Of a stretch of 64,000 nucleotides of DNA, positions 36,767-43,589 are shown piece after piece (the first letter of the stretch is position 1; each line of letters begins with the position of its first letter). The position numbers and the translations under genes are program-made. The stretch is from Locusta migratoria. Its lineage: Eukaryota > Arthropoda > Insecta > Orthoptera > Acrididae. The stretch spans positions 312,983,270-313,047,269 of the forward strand of contig CM048744.1 in NCBI GenBank assembly GCA_026315105.1. Direction: 5' to 3'. Below the pieces are notes generated by a model. That model saw nothing but the letters and a program-made list of their open reading frames with translations, was not told the origin of the DNA and searched no databases.

Positions 36767-37588
36767 AGAAAAGCTGGTGTAGGAGGGGAGGACCTAGATG
36801 TACCGTACCAGTCAATCATGTCATGCTCTGCTACCTGTTGTACTACAAGGTGGTCCACTTTCCTCCTTGCTACAATTTGAAGACCTAGGATAAGCCTGTG
36901 ACAGGACTCGAGTAGGTAGTGCTGGGTGGGTGGATTGAGGTGGTCTTCCATGGGGCTATGTTTGCTGTGTCACAGGGTAAATTTGTTGTACCTATCTTAG
37001 AATTACATTTTATGATTAACATTTTCAGTTCATGAGAAATCTTTAAAAACTCATATTGTGTCATTGTTTTGGTCAACGAGTCATGTTGCCCTCCACTTCA
37101 CTTCCACACGCCCCTTCCCCCCCCCCCTCCAAAAAAAAATAGGGGGGGGGGGACTCATTTCAGCAGTGAATTATACATTATAGCAGACTACCTTTAATTT
37201 TCAGAATATGTTTTTCTTGTGTACTGTTCTTCAAATTTGCTACACAAAATCAGTTACCTTCTTTGAACATTTGCTGGGTGTTGCACTTTTTGTCCTGTGA
37301 TTGTGTCTGAATTTGAGCTGCAACTGCTGAGGAGTCTGCAATATAAAACAAATAAATGGTGATTAATTAAGATTGCTTCGCCAGGCCTTGAGTAATGTAA
37401 AGCTGTTCTGTTTTTTACAGGAGCTGGAGCCTCCTTTTTGTGTGCAGCATGCGGGAAGTTCAGATCGCCTTCCAACAGCAAGTACTTGTATGAATTTATT
37501 GAAGTTGCCAGAGTTTCCAGATGCCAATACATTGCGTGATAAACTTCTGTATGCGATTCAAGCAGGTGCTGGGTTTGAGCTTAGTTAA
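12700..37588 (+). CDS. UBE3C: HECT-type E3 ubiquitin-protein ligase UBE3C, C-terminal 478 codons over seven exons
   Basis: Exons 12700-12889, 23650-23883, 24087-24331, 24450-24662, 24757-24885, 35663-35920 and 37421-37588 sum to 1437 bases, exactly 479 codons including the stop, with matching phases and GT/AG sites throughout. UBE3C takes ubiquitin from an E2 onto its own cysteine and extends chains on proteasome-bound substrates. Visible hallmarks are FCPENHW, LRELPFLVPFQERV, NYLYEDAFDKLS, DEAGVDGGGIFREFL, NYDGDVADLGLDFTV, VTSCSRPPLLGFK and PTASTCMNLLKLP, the last holding the catalytic Cys (37487-37489). It ends GFELS-stop as in the animal family. The human protein is over 1,000 residues, so the N-terminal half, including its IQ region, is missing and probably lies upstream. 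UBE3B is less likely because the linker and tail match UBE3C better. Confidence 0.96.
12890..13236. other. Intron sequence, nothing recognised
   Basis: AT-rich intronic DNA following the donor at 12890. No repeat or RNA gene seen. Confidence 0.4.
13237..13690. mobile_element. Imperfect palindrome of two PLE-type ends
   Basis: The left arm (about 13237-13375) and right arm (about 13475-13680) are inverted copies. GAATATGCCAGTGCTATCTG at 13337-13356 recurs as its reverse complement near 13491-13510, and TAATGAGT near 13265 recurs near 13643-13650 in reverse. The right arm ends with a CGAAAGCT word and a CTGCAACTCATTAGGAC stretch that resemble termini of Penelope-like elements I know from insects. 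About 100 bp of purine-rich sequence separates the arms. It lies in the first large UBE3C intron. Confidence 0.55.
13691..14209. other. Intron sequence, nothing recognised
   Basis: AT-rich intronic DNA with no open frames or repeats that I can support. Confidence 0.4.
14210..15078 (+). mobile_element. ORF1 (Gag-like) remnant of an I-type LINE
   Basis: The frame of 14563-14766 reads MDLEGIADNLKSVKRLCNDM then LLVETFTSQQVANL and LGEFAIETEFHRTLNL. This is the RNA-recognition-like block typical of I-clade LINE ORF1 proteins. A later piece (14851-15078) contains CVNCSGEHKVWSRALQC, a zinc-knuckle-like motif of the same protein. Stops and a deletion between them kill the frame. A related fragment lies at 44640-45250, sharing the pattern LKSxKxLCNxML followed by VET and KxLGEyxIE. 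ORF1 proteins bind element RNA. Confidence 0.6.
15081..15480 (-). mobile_element. RTE/BovB-like reverse transcriptase fragment
   Basis: The minus frame 15368-15081 contains LLHANDVVFAKQTCPKLQHQ, then WKDKLAENGLHINLQKTAYL and FKYLGSIVT. This matches the RT palm motif C (Y/H-A-D-D-V-V, here HANDVV, so one catalytic Asp is replaced by Asn), motif D and the FKYLGS motif E of RTE-type LINEs. Upstream, in another frame (15537-15349), GFHQCSALSTF resembles the G-x-x-Q-G-x-x-L-S-P-x-L-F motif B. The fragment is dead and truncated on both sides. Confidence 0.7.
15481..16867. other. Intron sequence; possible repeat fragment at 16370-16690
   Basis: Mostly AT-rich DNA without frames. The stretch 16370-16690 has a less AT-rich, structured look (TATCTTTGACGTGG word and a TGGAGAGTCGTTAAAGAAAG word) like a degraded PLE in minus orientation, but I cannot demonstrate a domain. 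Confidence 0.25.
16868..17660. repeat. Dispersed intronic repeat, copy 1
   Basis: This region is similar over about 700-800 bp to 24927-25555 in another UBE3C intron. Shared landmarks in the same order include TTTTTCCA(C/T)TTTTGGT, ACACTG(C/T)TCCTAAGA, GAAAAGTCTTTGCCTTTGC, AGTTTATAT, GGTACAA or TAGTACAAATTTGAG, and ATTTATGC followed by TTTTCAG. No protein is encoded and no terminal repeats were resolved. It is probably a non-autonomous transposon family. Confidence 0.6.
17661..22280. other. Intron sequence, no gene recognised
   Basis: AT-rich intronic DNA with only short spurious frames. A (CT)n microsatellite is listed separately. A lone TTAACCCTTTCATTCCC word at 18167 looks like a piggyBac-type end but has no visible partner. 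Confidence 0.35.
21279..21327. repeat. (TC)n microsatellite, about 24 units
   Basis: An uninterrupted TC dinucleotide run of about 49 bp inside the UBE3C intron. No other structure is associated with it. Confidence 0.95.
22283..22961 (-). mobile_element. Internally deleted mariner element with TA duplication
   Basis: The left end CGAGGTGCACC and the right end GGTGCCTCG-like sequence (GATGTGCCTCG, 22951-22961) are inverted, and each is flanked by TA (22281-22282 and 22962-22963), the Tc1/mariner target. Inside, the minus strand encodes a mariner transposase C-terminal part: YCETMQKLQCAIQNNRRWML, then VGLLHDYAHRHT, which corresponds to the L-L-H-D-N-A-R-P-H catalytic block (Asn to Tyr here). 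After frameshifts there is a tail resembling the YDxGIQxLxxxYxKCLN ending. Only about 680 bp remain, so the 5' half is deleted and the element is dead. Confidence 0.8.
22962..23649. other. Intron sequence, nothing recognised
   Basis: AT-rich intron leading to the acceptor TTGTTTTAG at 23649. No repeat assigned. Confidence 0.4.
23650..23883 (+). CDS. UBE3C: UBE3C exon, start of HECT domain
   Basis: It encodes EEGPPLSTKEIRTITILREL, then FLVPFQERVLVFQ and IRRNYLYEDAFDKLSSEN, the conserved entry into the HECT N-lobe. The acceptor is GTTTTAG|AGG and the donor AATG|GTTAGT. The split Glu codon at its end is completed by AA of the next exon. Confidence 0.96.
24087..24331 (+). CDS. UBE3C: UBE3C exon, HECT N-lobe
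   Basis: It encodes EPELRLKMRVQLVNEVGMDE and then the signature AGVDGGGIFREFLSELLKTAF, followed by NPSVHLLF and the FIGRMLGK helix. The acceptor is TTGTAG|AACC and the donor GGAAAA|GTAAGT, phase 0 at the 3' end. The GGG-x-x-R-E-F motif is characteristic of the HECT N-lobe. Confidence 0.96.
24450..24662 (+). CDS. UBE3C: UBE3C exon, HECT N-lobe with E2-binding region
   Basis: It encodes ALYENLLVELPFAEFFLSKL through DVDVHHLASLDPLMYRNLLY and DVADLGLDFTVLNEELGKTR. The acceptor is TTTCAG|GCA and the donor ACAAGA|GTAAGT, both phase 0. This part of the N-lobe contacts the E2 in HECT ligases. Confidence 0.96.
24757..24885 (+). CDS. UBE3C: UBE3C exon, HECT N-lobe
   Basis: It encodes VDELKEGGANIQVTALNRIE then YIHLVADYRLNRQMRAQCNA and FKQ. 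The acceptor is TGTTAG|GTG and the donor AAACAG|GTGAGT. The open frame continues past the donor to 25065, but that extension is intronic and does not match the family. A 10.8-kb intron follows. Confidence 0.95.
24927..25555. repeat. Dispersed intronic repeat, copy 2
   Basis: This is the partner of 16868-17660, in direct orientation, about 8 kb downstream and starting shortly after the donor at 24886. The shared word GAAAAGTCTTTGCCTTTGC is the longest exact match I noticed. Divergence and indels suggest an old family rather than a recent duplication. Confidence 0.6.
25556..26439. other. Intron sequence, unassigned repeat-like pieces
   Basis: The section 25560-25650 has pyrimidine-rich and G-rich runs (CCCCCTTTCC, then a G run near 25629) of the kind found at transposon edges, but I could not assign it. 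The rest is AT-rich. Confidence 0.3.
26440..26668 (+). mobile_element. PLE-type terminal fragment
   Basis: Landmarks GGTAAGTCTTTCC, CTCCCGGGATTGGAATGG and then CTGAAGACGCAAC-TGG-GTTGCGAAAGC are the conserved non-coding end I associate with insect Penelope-like elements. The same kind of end occurs at 58815-59175. The GCAAC/GTTGC hairpin (26642-26646 with 26650-26654) is perfect and is followed by GAAA. No protein-coding part remains. It is followed directly by a (TG)n run, typical of these ends. Confidence 0.6.
26669..26730. repeat. (TG)n microsatellite, about 31 units
   Basis: An uninterrupted TG run that grew from the TG-rich PLE terminus. The long frames on either strand here (Cys-Val or Thr-His repeats) are artefacts of the dinucleotide run. 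Confidence 0.95.
26731..27540. other. Intron sequence, nothing recognised
   Basis: AT-rich intronic DNA. Short minus frames at 27330-27541 are antisense to the probable 5' part of the Tigger-like element that follows. Confidence 0.35.
27541..28890 (+). mobile_element. Tigger/pogo-like DNA transposon remnant
   Basis: The plus strand contains, in broken frames, the layout of a pogo-family transposase. After an AMEKQKEKLHAL-like start near 27562 comes a stretch resembling the CENP-B-type DNA-binding region (KAKAVDFNRCMNIIAF near 27760). The DDE domain then begins with LLGINGVGSDELPPLVIEKS (about 28047-28105), close to the L-x-N-A-D-G-S-D-K-L-P-P-L-V-I-G-K-S signature. Basic and acidic tails follow to about 28700. 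Numerous stops make it dead. Terminal repeats were not resolved. A 25-T run follows at 28912-28936. Confidence 0.6.
28912..28936. repeat. Poly-T run of 25
   Basis: A homopolymer of about 25 T. It could be the poly-A tail of a minus-strand retroposed sequence, but no such sequence was recognised to its left. Confidence 0.85.
28937..29394. other. Intron sequence, nothing recognised
   Basis: AT-rich intronic DNA without frames or repeats that I can support. Confidence 0.4.
29395..29560. repeat. Purine-rich tract with two long G runs
   Basis: The plus strand is almost pure purine here: G runs of about 18 bases near 29424 and about 20 near 29540, joined by GAGGAGGACGAGGAGG-type sequence. Frames on the complement (poly-Pro/Ser) are low-complexity artefacts. 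Confidence 0.85.
29590..30725 (-). mobile_element. Non-LTR LINE (CR1/Jockey-like), RT and 3' end, dead
   Basis: Read on the minus strand from 30725, the degenerate translation shows an FxxAFDxVPK-like block (LISERHLILSPKQ after decay), a GVxQxS block near 30500 (motif B, G-V-P-Q-G-S), and SINDLMDCVSSNLGQFAYDA near 30440-30385 (the Y-I-N-D-L ... F-A-D-D motif C region, one Asp decayed). The 3' end near 29600-29640 has a GATGTAGAAG repeat tail (TCTACT/TCTACA on the plus strand). It matches a LINE family common in insects that I recall. It is 5' truncated and full of stops. It lies in the 24886-35662 intron, antisense to UBE3C. Confidence 0.65.
30726..30949. other. Intron sequence with a T run at about 30717-30733
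   Basis: No gene recognised. The T run borders the LINE at its 5' side. Confidence 0.35.
30950..31175 (+). mobile_element. Mariner transposase helix-turn-helix fragment
   Basis: The plus translation includes RSVMNDELVAKVNEAVGQNH near 31055-31115, followed by HFSTLRTRIAS. This matches the second helix-turn-helix of mariner transposases (S-G-R-P-S-x-x-x-D-E-x-V-x-x-V followed by R-x-x-T-I-x-x-L). The preceding Arg-Pro linker region is recognisable but frameshifted. No terminal repeats or DDD domain are present. The fragment is small and the call depends on this one segment. Confidence 0.45.
31322..31940 (+). mobile_element. Penelope-like element fragment with GIY-YIG endonuclease
   Basis: The 5'-truncated PLE starts in the thumb/linker: TQYYPGLEQLNCILRQGFDF, then VVFRHPPNLHNILVHPY and the Cys-rich RGRPRCKTSPV. 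A GIY-YIG domain follows from about 31643: VIYQLCCNHCAAFYIGMTTN, LSIRMNGH, and ELHRWELSLQ with the conserved Glu. The RT itself is missing. There is at least one frameshift inside the endonuclease (near 31790). Domain order is the same as in 6505-9240. A (TG)n run follows downstream. Confidence 0.8.
32024..32072. repeat. (TG)n microsatellite
   Basis: A run of about 24 TG units downstream of the PLE fragment, in the position where other PLE ends in this window also carry TG runs. Confidence 0.95.
32073..32337. other. Intron sequence, nothing recognised
   Basis: Short AT-rich interval between the PLE end and the target duplication of the next LINE. Confidence 0.4.
32350..33868 (+). pseudogene. 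I-like LINE reverse transcriptase domain (broken)
   Basis: Motifs read in order are PDTTPGPDRIHGQFLRH, then IIPVLKPGADP and DNYRPISLTNVLCKLFERM, followed by GGFRQGRSTIDNL and VAVFFDLRKVYDTTW (motif A). Next come NGVPQGSVLSVPLFLVAING (motif B), CSLFADDFCLYF (motif C with the catalytic Asp pair), and THRFLGMVFD (motif E). A thumb with LLQLYKSLILTRLDY follows. Frames shift at about 32890 and there is a stop near 33158. All catalytic residues are still encoded, so the copy is moderately young. The DLRKVYD in motif A is a decayed D-L-x-K-A-Y-D. Confidence 0.9.
33877..34773 (+). CDS. I-like LINE RNase H domain and C-terminal zinc knuckle
   Basis: This 298-codon open frame is the largest intact piece of the LINE. 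The RNase H runs from ILYTDGSLVNGHAG (catalytic Asp) through STAELVGILRALEHL (Glu) and VVCSDSLSGLQAL (Asp) to WTPGHIGILGNERVDQLAK (His, Asp). These are the four acidic positions that remove the RNA strand after reverse transcription. The C-terminus has CRLRIGHTWLTHGHLL followed by CQCGAPLTVTHILIEC, a zinc knuckle typical of LINE ORF2 ends, then FMRECGLYKSI-stop. The ATG at 33877 is not a true start; the domain is fused to the upstream RT and separated only by a frameshift. Confidence 0.92.
   Translation: MDLSRDSKASISPLVLGRRFYALLDTFHGAHILYTDGSLVNGHAGNAFIYGDHIEQRSLPCGSSISTAELVGILRALEHLRARRRGSFVVCSDSLSGLQALDQFLPKHTVVRAIQDAVFALGKSGRSVTFVWTPGHIGILGNERVDQLAKQATTSRYLDIGLPDPDLQTQLIRKVLRVWNSEWADSTEPNKLRVVKPSNAVWKTSLRGSRRESVVLCRLRIGHTWLTHGHLLRRKDPPQCQCGAPLTVTHILIECHNLAAARRYFNLPDALQLALADNTSTVDSVLNFMRECGLYKSI
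35106..35662. other. Intron sequence before UBE3C exon 35663
   Basis: AT-rich intronic DNA with no repeat recognised. It ends with the acceptor TTCCACATACAG at 35662. Confidence 0.4.
35663..35920 (+). CDS. UBE3C: UBE3C exon, end of N-lobe and hinge
   Basis: It encodes GLANVIPPEWLQMFNNKELQ, VLISGAQVPVDVEDL, GGYTQEHPTI and LLKFVTSCSRPPLLGFK. The acceptor is ATACAG|GGT and the donor TTCAAG|GTATGT, phase 0. The FVTSCSRPPLLGF motif precedes the C-lobe that carries the catalytic Cys. Confidence 0.96.
35921..36716. other. Intron sequence; 36230-36710 looks like an unassigned repeat
   Basis: Bases 36230-36710 are less AT-rich and contain a 74-codon minus frame (36355-36579, MTPVLQDGDRLDVAY...) that looks like decayed transposon sequence. 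I cannot name the family. Confidence 0.3.
36717..36766. repeat. (CA)n microsatellite
   Basis: A run of about 25 CA units. It borders the minus-strand PLE fragment that follows, matching the TG-rich ends of other PLEs here in the reverse orientation. Confidence 0.95.
36780..36965 (-). mobile_element. Short Penelope-like linker fragment
   Basis: The minus strand reads HPPSTTYSSPVTGLS near 36950-36890. At DNA level it shares TCCTGTCACAGGC-TTATCCTA with the PLE linker at 31585-31610 (TCCTGTCACTGGCTTATCCTA). The downstream part is a decayed GIY-YIG region. Only about 180 bp remain. Confidence 0.5.
36966..37420. other. Intron sequence with C/A/G homopolymer cluster
   Basis: A C run, A run and G run lie side by side at about 37107-37152. 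There is nothing else before the acceptor at 37420. Confidence 0.4.
37421..37588 (+). CDS. UBE3C: UBE3C terminal exon with catalytic cysteine
   Basis: It encodes ELEPPFCVQHAGSSDRLPTA, STCMNLLKLPEFPDANTL and the ending YAIQAGAGFELS with stop TAA at 37586-37588. The Cys codon at 37487-37489, in the TCMNLLKLP context, is the residue that forms the ubiquitin thioester in HECT ligases. The acceptor is TTTTTTACAG|GAG. Confidence 0.97.
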   Translation, partial: ELEPPFCVQHAGSSDRLPTASTCMNLLKLPEFPDANTLRDKLLYAIQAGAGFELS

Positions 37589-38728
37589 ATTGTCGTTTAA
37601 TTTGTAAGTTACGTGTGGAAGAAACTGAAATGTATATTTGTGTCCAACGTTAAAGATTGTGTAGCAGACAGAAATCCTAAATAAGTTTTCTTAGGACATT
37701 ACGTATCACCTTTATGCAATTTTATTCATGGGTTGATTATGTTTCATTGAAAGATAGTCCTTATTTCAAAGCTAATTGCCTTTGTTACATTGAGGTCACA
37801 GAACCGATTGCAGAAAATTTTTGTAACTATTAGAATTTTAAAGCTTATTCACATTGAAAGCAACTATGTTAAATCTTCACAGTATGTCATAAGAATAAAT
37901 GGTGGCTGGTACTGCCTATATGTTATAATTGTGTTTTCTGGTTTAAGCTGGGATTGTAATGACATTCTCTTCTAATTTATGTGACATAAACCATTGTAGA
38001 AACTTTTTATGAGTATATTTAGGTTATTGTCCCAGTGTTTGTTTTAAATGTATATATTCTACACATTTATGCTTGATATAATGAGTAATGTTTGCTTTTC
38101 TCATTGCTATAATTTGAGACAAACAATAATGTAATTATTTACATTATTCAGGTGTTTGTTTCTTTTGCAATTGTACCTCTTTGTTGTGGCTTATTACAGC
38201 CATTTATAATTTTATGAACTACTGTACTGACAGATCTCTCTATTTATAAACAAACTATTATTTTGACACTGTTTTGTGTATGTGGATTGCTTGTGCTACA
38301 GGAATGTATCCTAGCCATTTTAACAGTAATTCCATTTGTTAATATATGGAGGAAATTGGAATCTATGTTCAATTAAACAAACACCAAAGTTATAGGAGGT
38401 TTGTTTAGTAAAACTGGAAGTCTGCTCCACATTCTTGGTTAAATGTAACTTGCTTACATATAAATTAAAGACACATCTTTCCTGTTCATCAAAGACTGAA
38501 TATCATAAAAGGAGACAAACAGACAAAAATCGTATTACGTATCTTTCAATTGAGAAAGAAACTTTTTTAAAATTGAAGTGCAGTCTTTGACAAAAGGGAC
38601 AAACTTTTATGATTATTTAGTAGTCACAGTTGGTTTACATTGTTTCATGTGCTTTATGTTTAATGAACTCGGCAGTTACAATTTAAGCACTGCCTGGTAT
38701 GTACCATACATAATTTATGTCCGCCTGT

Positions 38729-38774
<46 letters not shown>

Positions 38775-39185
38775 CTGTGTGTGTGTAACAAGTAGCATTT
38801 TTAGTATATTATTACTACAACATATTTGCTGTCTCAAATTGTGATGGTGTTGTACAAAGTTGTTCGGACAGCAGCAGTGCTGTTTACCAGGGTATGCTCA
38901 AAAAGAAGTGTCTCATTTTAATATGGATACCTTTTTAAAACTTGCAAGTTACATATGTTTGTATATTGTTACATGTCTTTCTGAAACACCAAGTGATTAT
39001 GTATGAATGTAAGCATGTTTGTATCCAATGATGTATAGCTTGTGTTTGATTTGGAAACTTATTTAATGTAATATATAAAATATAATATTTTCACATATCT
39101 ACAATTTGCTAGAATGTGGTCTGTGAGTTAGTACTACTTTAGATGTTTCTGCTGCGCATTAGACGATTTTACTAATAAAACTACT
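37589..39185 (+). other. UBE3C: Probable UBE3C 3' untranslated region
   Basis: AT-rich sequence after the stop has no repeat family I recognise apart from a (TG)n run, as expected for a 3' UTR. AATAAA occurs at about 37892 and again at 39174-39179; the latter is the more distal candidate polyadenylation signal. The true end cannot be fixed without transcripts. Confidence 0.4.
38731..38775. repeat. (TG)n microsatellite in UBE3C 3' region
   Basis: A TG run interrupted by an ACTG near 38775 and continuing briefly to about 38787. It lies within the candidate 3' UTR. Confidence 0.9.
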
Positions 39186-41323
39186 GTTTTGTTACCTTAG
39201 TTTTGGCATTAAAGAAACTCTTCCAATTGTTCACAGTATGTAATAGTGGGACTGAAACAAGAGAGAATTATAGTAGGTGGAAAACTTTCATATTCTAAAA
39301 ATTTCATATCAGACTGACTATCTTTTATCTTGTGTGTGCAGTCATTACTGAGATGTTATCTTTCTTAAATTTGAGCCTTCTAATTGAGAGAGGAGGTGAT
39401 TAAGAATATATATTTTAAATCACGTATAAAATTTGGGACATTATTTATGTTTTACCTTCCATTATTGGAATGCCTTTTATAGAAATTATGATGACTATCC
39501 CTTTTACCATGCTGTTCTTACTAATTGGTGTGTACCAGTAAAAGTAGACCATGGAAATGTAATACATTTCCATATTTTACTCCACAGATTGTAGCAGCTC
39601 CTATGGGACATATATTAAGTACTTGAATGCATTTAAAAGTCCACACAACTACTACTGTGTGTTTCCCAGTACACGGAGAATTAGATGACATCAAAATGTA
39701 AGACATTTGTTGTGGTTCTCTGTCTGCTACAAGAAAACTATGACTATTTTCAGAACAAATTTGGACAGCTACAATATTATCCTACACCAGAAGTGAAAAG
39801 TCCAATATGTAAAATTGTTGATTGTATGGAGAAAGTAACTGCAAAGTAGTTATGAAATGCTTAATACTTCTAAGCGGTCACTCCTATGTTTGTAGTAAAT
39901 CACAGACCGTAAAAGAACATCACGAGAGATTGTGACAACAGAGGGAGTATGCACATCTTCTTACTAACTGTAATTGTTTCTTATAAACGACATGGTACAG
40001 ATAATAGAAAATATTGCCATCACTGCAACTAACAGCTGCAAAACAGAATTATAGTACTTGGGCGGTGTTTTTTGGTTCATTTTTTAAGCGGAAGGAAGGG
40101 AACACATCCTAGTCTTTGTTGTTGCTGATGCCAGTACTCCAATTTGTTTAATAATCAAAGTTTTGCAGAATGAGAAATTGTATTTAATATGTCAGCCAAT
40201 AATGATTGTCACATGATTGGTTTGAAGTAAATGGGACATGGATCCCAGCAAGGCTGAATAAGTGTGGTTCCCACTGTTGTTTTCATGAGGGTTGTTACTT
40301 CAATAAACCCCACTTTTACATTCCCAGATTTTACACTTTCCCGCCTTTGACCCCCCCCCCCCTTTTTTTTTTTTTGTTCTCTCAAATTTCGTATGTTCAC
40401 AATTTTATTTCGCTCCCATTTTTGCGTTAACACATTTAAACTTTTCCCACATTTTACGTTTTTTGATATCGTATTCAAGAAGAAAAAATGACGTAATTGA
40501 CATTGGCATGTCTTTCGCCTTTAAGTATAGTGTTTATAAATGTTATGCAGATAAGTGTCTGGACACTTTGCATTTATTCAAACGTGTATTTCAAATTTCG
40601 TTATTTGCAGTGTGCAACTAGTTGACTCACAATGTGGTAACCTATCAGCCACCGCGCTGACTGTCGGCTTTGTTTATGCAACTGGTAGTTTTTCATGATG
40701 CATTTTGAAAATTTATTCTTAGTGTGAAATGCATATATTTATCTAAGTAGTTTTTGTGAAGTTTTATAAATGGGGAGACTGATGGTTTGCTTGTGTGTGT
40801 TTTTGAACGCACTGAAGGGGGCATGGTATATTATAACCTCAAAAATGTGATTATAGTGTGAGCTGGCAACACTGCAAATGTCACAAAAATACTTGTGCAG
40901 ATATTTTCATTTGAGAATGGAAATAAATTCTCGAATATTGTTGTGCTAAACATTGAAAAATACAAAAACTACAGAACTTGTGCAGTTTCACTGCGTAAAT
41001 AATGAATGCCAGTTAAAGGCTTGCTGGCTAAATTCGATTATGATGAATGATTAGGCCTGCATCAAAAACTTCTACTTCCTATAAAGTTACCAGTTCCACC
41101 TGGCACTTAAAATACAAAGTACAGAATTCAGATAACCTATATTACATAATAAATAAAGTTCCCTGCAAGTATTTTGATGCCTATTATGTACATATATCAC
41201 AAATAAACTACAAAAATGCAAGAGCGAACCAGCAAATATATTTTACCATTTAAAACATTATTTCCTGCATTTTACACCATTTTCTTTAAGCCCCTTGGAA
41301 AGTATAAAAATGGGGTTCTACTA
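39186..41323. other. 3' flank of UBE3C, no gene recognised
   Basis: AT-rich DNA with only short spurious frames. A C run followed by a T run sits at about 40350-40375. No repeat family was assigned. Confidence 0.35.
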
Positions 41324-41325
41324 TA

Positions 41326-42315
41326 CCGTATTTGCTCGACTATAGGCCGCACTTTTTTTTCCCAAATTTTGGCTTAGAAAATCTTGGTCCGGCCTATAAT
41401 CGAGATTCAATCCTCCCCCCCCTCCCCCAACCGCTCCTTTTCCCAAAGTCATTAGTTTCAAAAATTACACACTCACTTTTATTTTTGTTTGAGAAATAAA
41501 ACGATAATTTTCAAAAATGCTACAGTAACAGTTTCCCAGAACTGCATATACGTTTTTGTACATGTTCACGGAAACGGCGCAGGAATTCGTGGAAGTCGAT
41601 ATTTCGATATAAATCGAATAGTGTCATTCTGTACCGCAGCCAACAAAAGCTGACGACTGTTTTTTTTAACACGTCCGCACGGCCTTAAAATAAAAATAGT
41701 ACATAACATACACTTCCTAAGCACACAAATGATTTTAATTTGATCTAGTCAATGAAGCTAGTCTTTGCGATAAAAGTTTAGTGTGTGTCGCGAGAGATTT
41801 TACCGTGACGTCTACGTTGATACGGTAACGCCTACCGTGAGCGGTTATGGAAGATTAAGATAGCAGAAGACCTGATTTGTGTAGCTAATGCTGATGTTGA
41901 GTTCCAATGCTAAGTTTTAAAATAACGTACTTTACTACTACCAGATTCACTGGTTTCACATTCATTAGGGGTTATTTCCATGAAACGATGTACATGAACT
42001 CTGGGCTATTTTGCAGCCTTGAACTGAATCACTTCTGTTGTAACAGCAAAACCACAGTTCCTGTTTTGAATTATGAAGTCAAGCAAACATTGGTATATTT
42101 ACATTTTAGCCCTTGAAATGCACGACGACTCTTAAAACATTTTAATAGTTTATCCTCACTTCCACACAGTTATCGAACTTTTTTACGTCAGTGTCAAATT
42201 TACGTCAAACTTCCCGTTTTCCATGTCGTTACGGTGACTAGGCTACCTGAAAGCTTACACTCTGCAGTAACTTGTACGTTCGTTTCCCGCTACAAACGTA
42301 CAAGCCAAAACATTG

Positions 42316-42348
<33 letters not shown>

Positions 42349-42641
42349 GAAAAAAAACTATATTTTCGCAGCACATGCCTACGCTTTATACAACACTTGA
42401 AACGCCTGGTAAAACGACTTGGTTCAGCGTCCCCTCACTTTGGGTGCCAGGATCGACCTGTCATCTCGCTTTCTATTCATTGATTTACAGTTTTGCATAT
42501 TTGTTTTAAGTTTATTGAAAAGAGAATATTATTTTGTTAACATTGTGTTTCTTTTTACAAAAAAAGTTTGATTACACAAAAAAAAAAATTTAAAAAACTG
42601 CGGCCTATATTCGCACGCGGCCTGTATTCACGAAAATACGG
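41326..42641. mobile_element. Non-autonomous DNA transposon with imperfect TIRs and TA duplication
   Basis: The left end CCGTATTTGCTCGACTATAG is followed by GCCGC; the right end, reversed, reads CCGTATTTTCGTGAATACAG followed by GCCGC. TA flanks both ends (41324-41325 and 42642-42643), pointing to a Tc1/mariner/pogo-type insertion. The 1.3-kb interior has no transposase. A (CA)n run lies at 42316-42347. GGCCTATA words recur just inside both ends as subterminal repeats. The mobilising family is not certain; pogo-like is my best guess from the TA target and CCGTATTT ends. Confidence 0.7.
42316..42347. repeat. (CA)n microsatellite inside the TIR element
   Basis: A run of about 16 CA units with no further structure. 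Confidence 0.9.
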
Positions 42642-42643
42642 TA

Positions 42644-43514
42644 TTTAGCCCTTATTACATGATGCCCCTTCAGTGCACCCTGTGCAGAAACAACCCAACT
42701 ATTCATGTGTACTGGGTACGAATACTGTAGGGAATCTTGCAGTGGACTGTGATTTTTGGAAAGTTATTCATAAAAATGAAAAATGTTTGTGGGCTCAAGG
42801 TTTTTATTATCTCTTTTATATATAATTAGCTTCCCATGTGAAGTGATACAGATATTCTTTCATGTCGAAGTGTATGAAATATAATTTTCTAATTTTTTAG
42901 TTATCATCTTGTTGACTACTGAATTTTTTGAATAAAGTTTCATAAGTGGGGTAGTAATTTGAGTACAAAATTGGTGACCACAAGATGAAAATTGTTCGTG
43001 AACAATAATTATAATTTCTTGCAGATGACTGTCAGACTTTTGGCTCAGACCTGGAAGTGGTTTATCAGTGAAATGCTGCAAGGGTTGCCTTTGTTTTGCT
43101 TACTTCAATGATAGTTTGCAACTCACCGCAAAGATGATCATGATGTCATGTAGGCAGGCATGTAAAAGAAGCAGTCACACATACACGCCAGCCTATGGCT
43201 TAATCGTCTTTACAGTGACTTGCAAGCTATTTTCATTTTATTGTAGAATTCCTACCGTGACTCTCCATCGTTAGATAGATGATGGCATTTTGGTATTCTC
43301 TGTAGATAAATAATCAAGCGACAAGCAAGTTTCCAAGGTGCGACCAAGGTTACTAGACTGTGGTGTGGTGTTGAACGAAGTGGATTATAGGTAAAAGCGA
43401 AGTGGCCTTTCTCAATTAGAGATTTCACTTGGGGAATCTCTCTTGCAAAAACAAAATTGGCTATGGTGCGAGATCTGTCATGACCAAAGAATTAATGACA
43501 ACTCCAAAGTTAGA
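42644..43514. other. No gene recognised
   Basis: AT-rich DNA without supported features. Confidence 0.4.
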
Positions 43515-43585
43515 ATTGATAAATTTTTATCAGTAATATTTACCAATAAAAATTTATCAATTCTATTTTATCAGTAATATTTACC
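43515..43585. repeat. Hairpin with overlapping direct repeat
   Basis: AGAATTGATAAATTTTTATC (from 43513) is followed by AGTAATATTTACCA and then by an inverted copy, AATAAAAATTTATCAATTCT, giving a stem of about 19 bp. The unit TTTATCAGTAATATTTACCA occurs twice (about 43525 and 43565). It sits immediately 5' of the RTE element. Confidence 0.8.
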
Positions 43586-43589
43586 ACCA

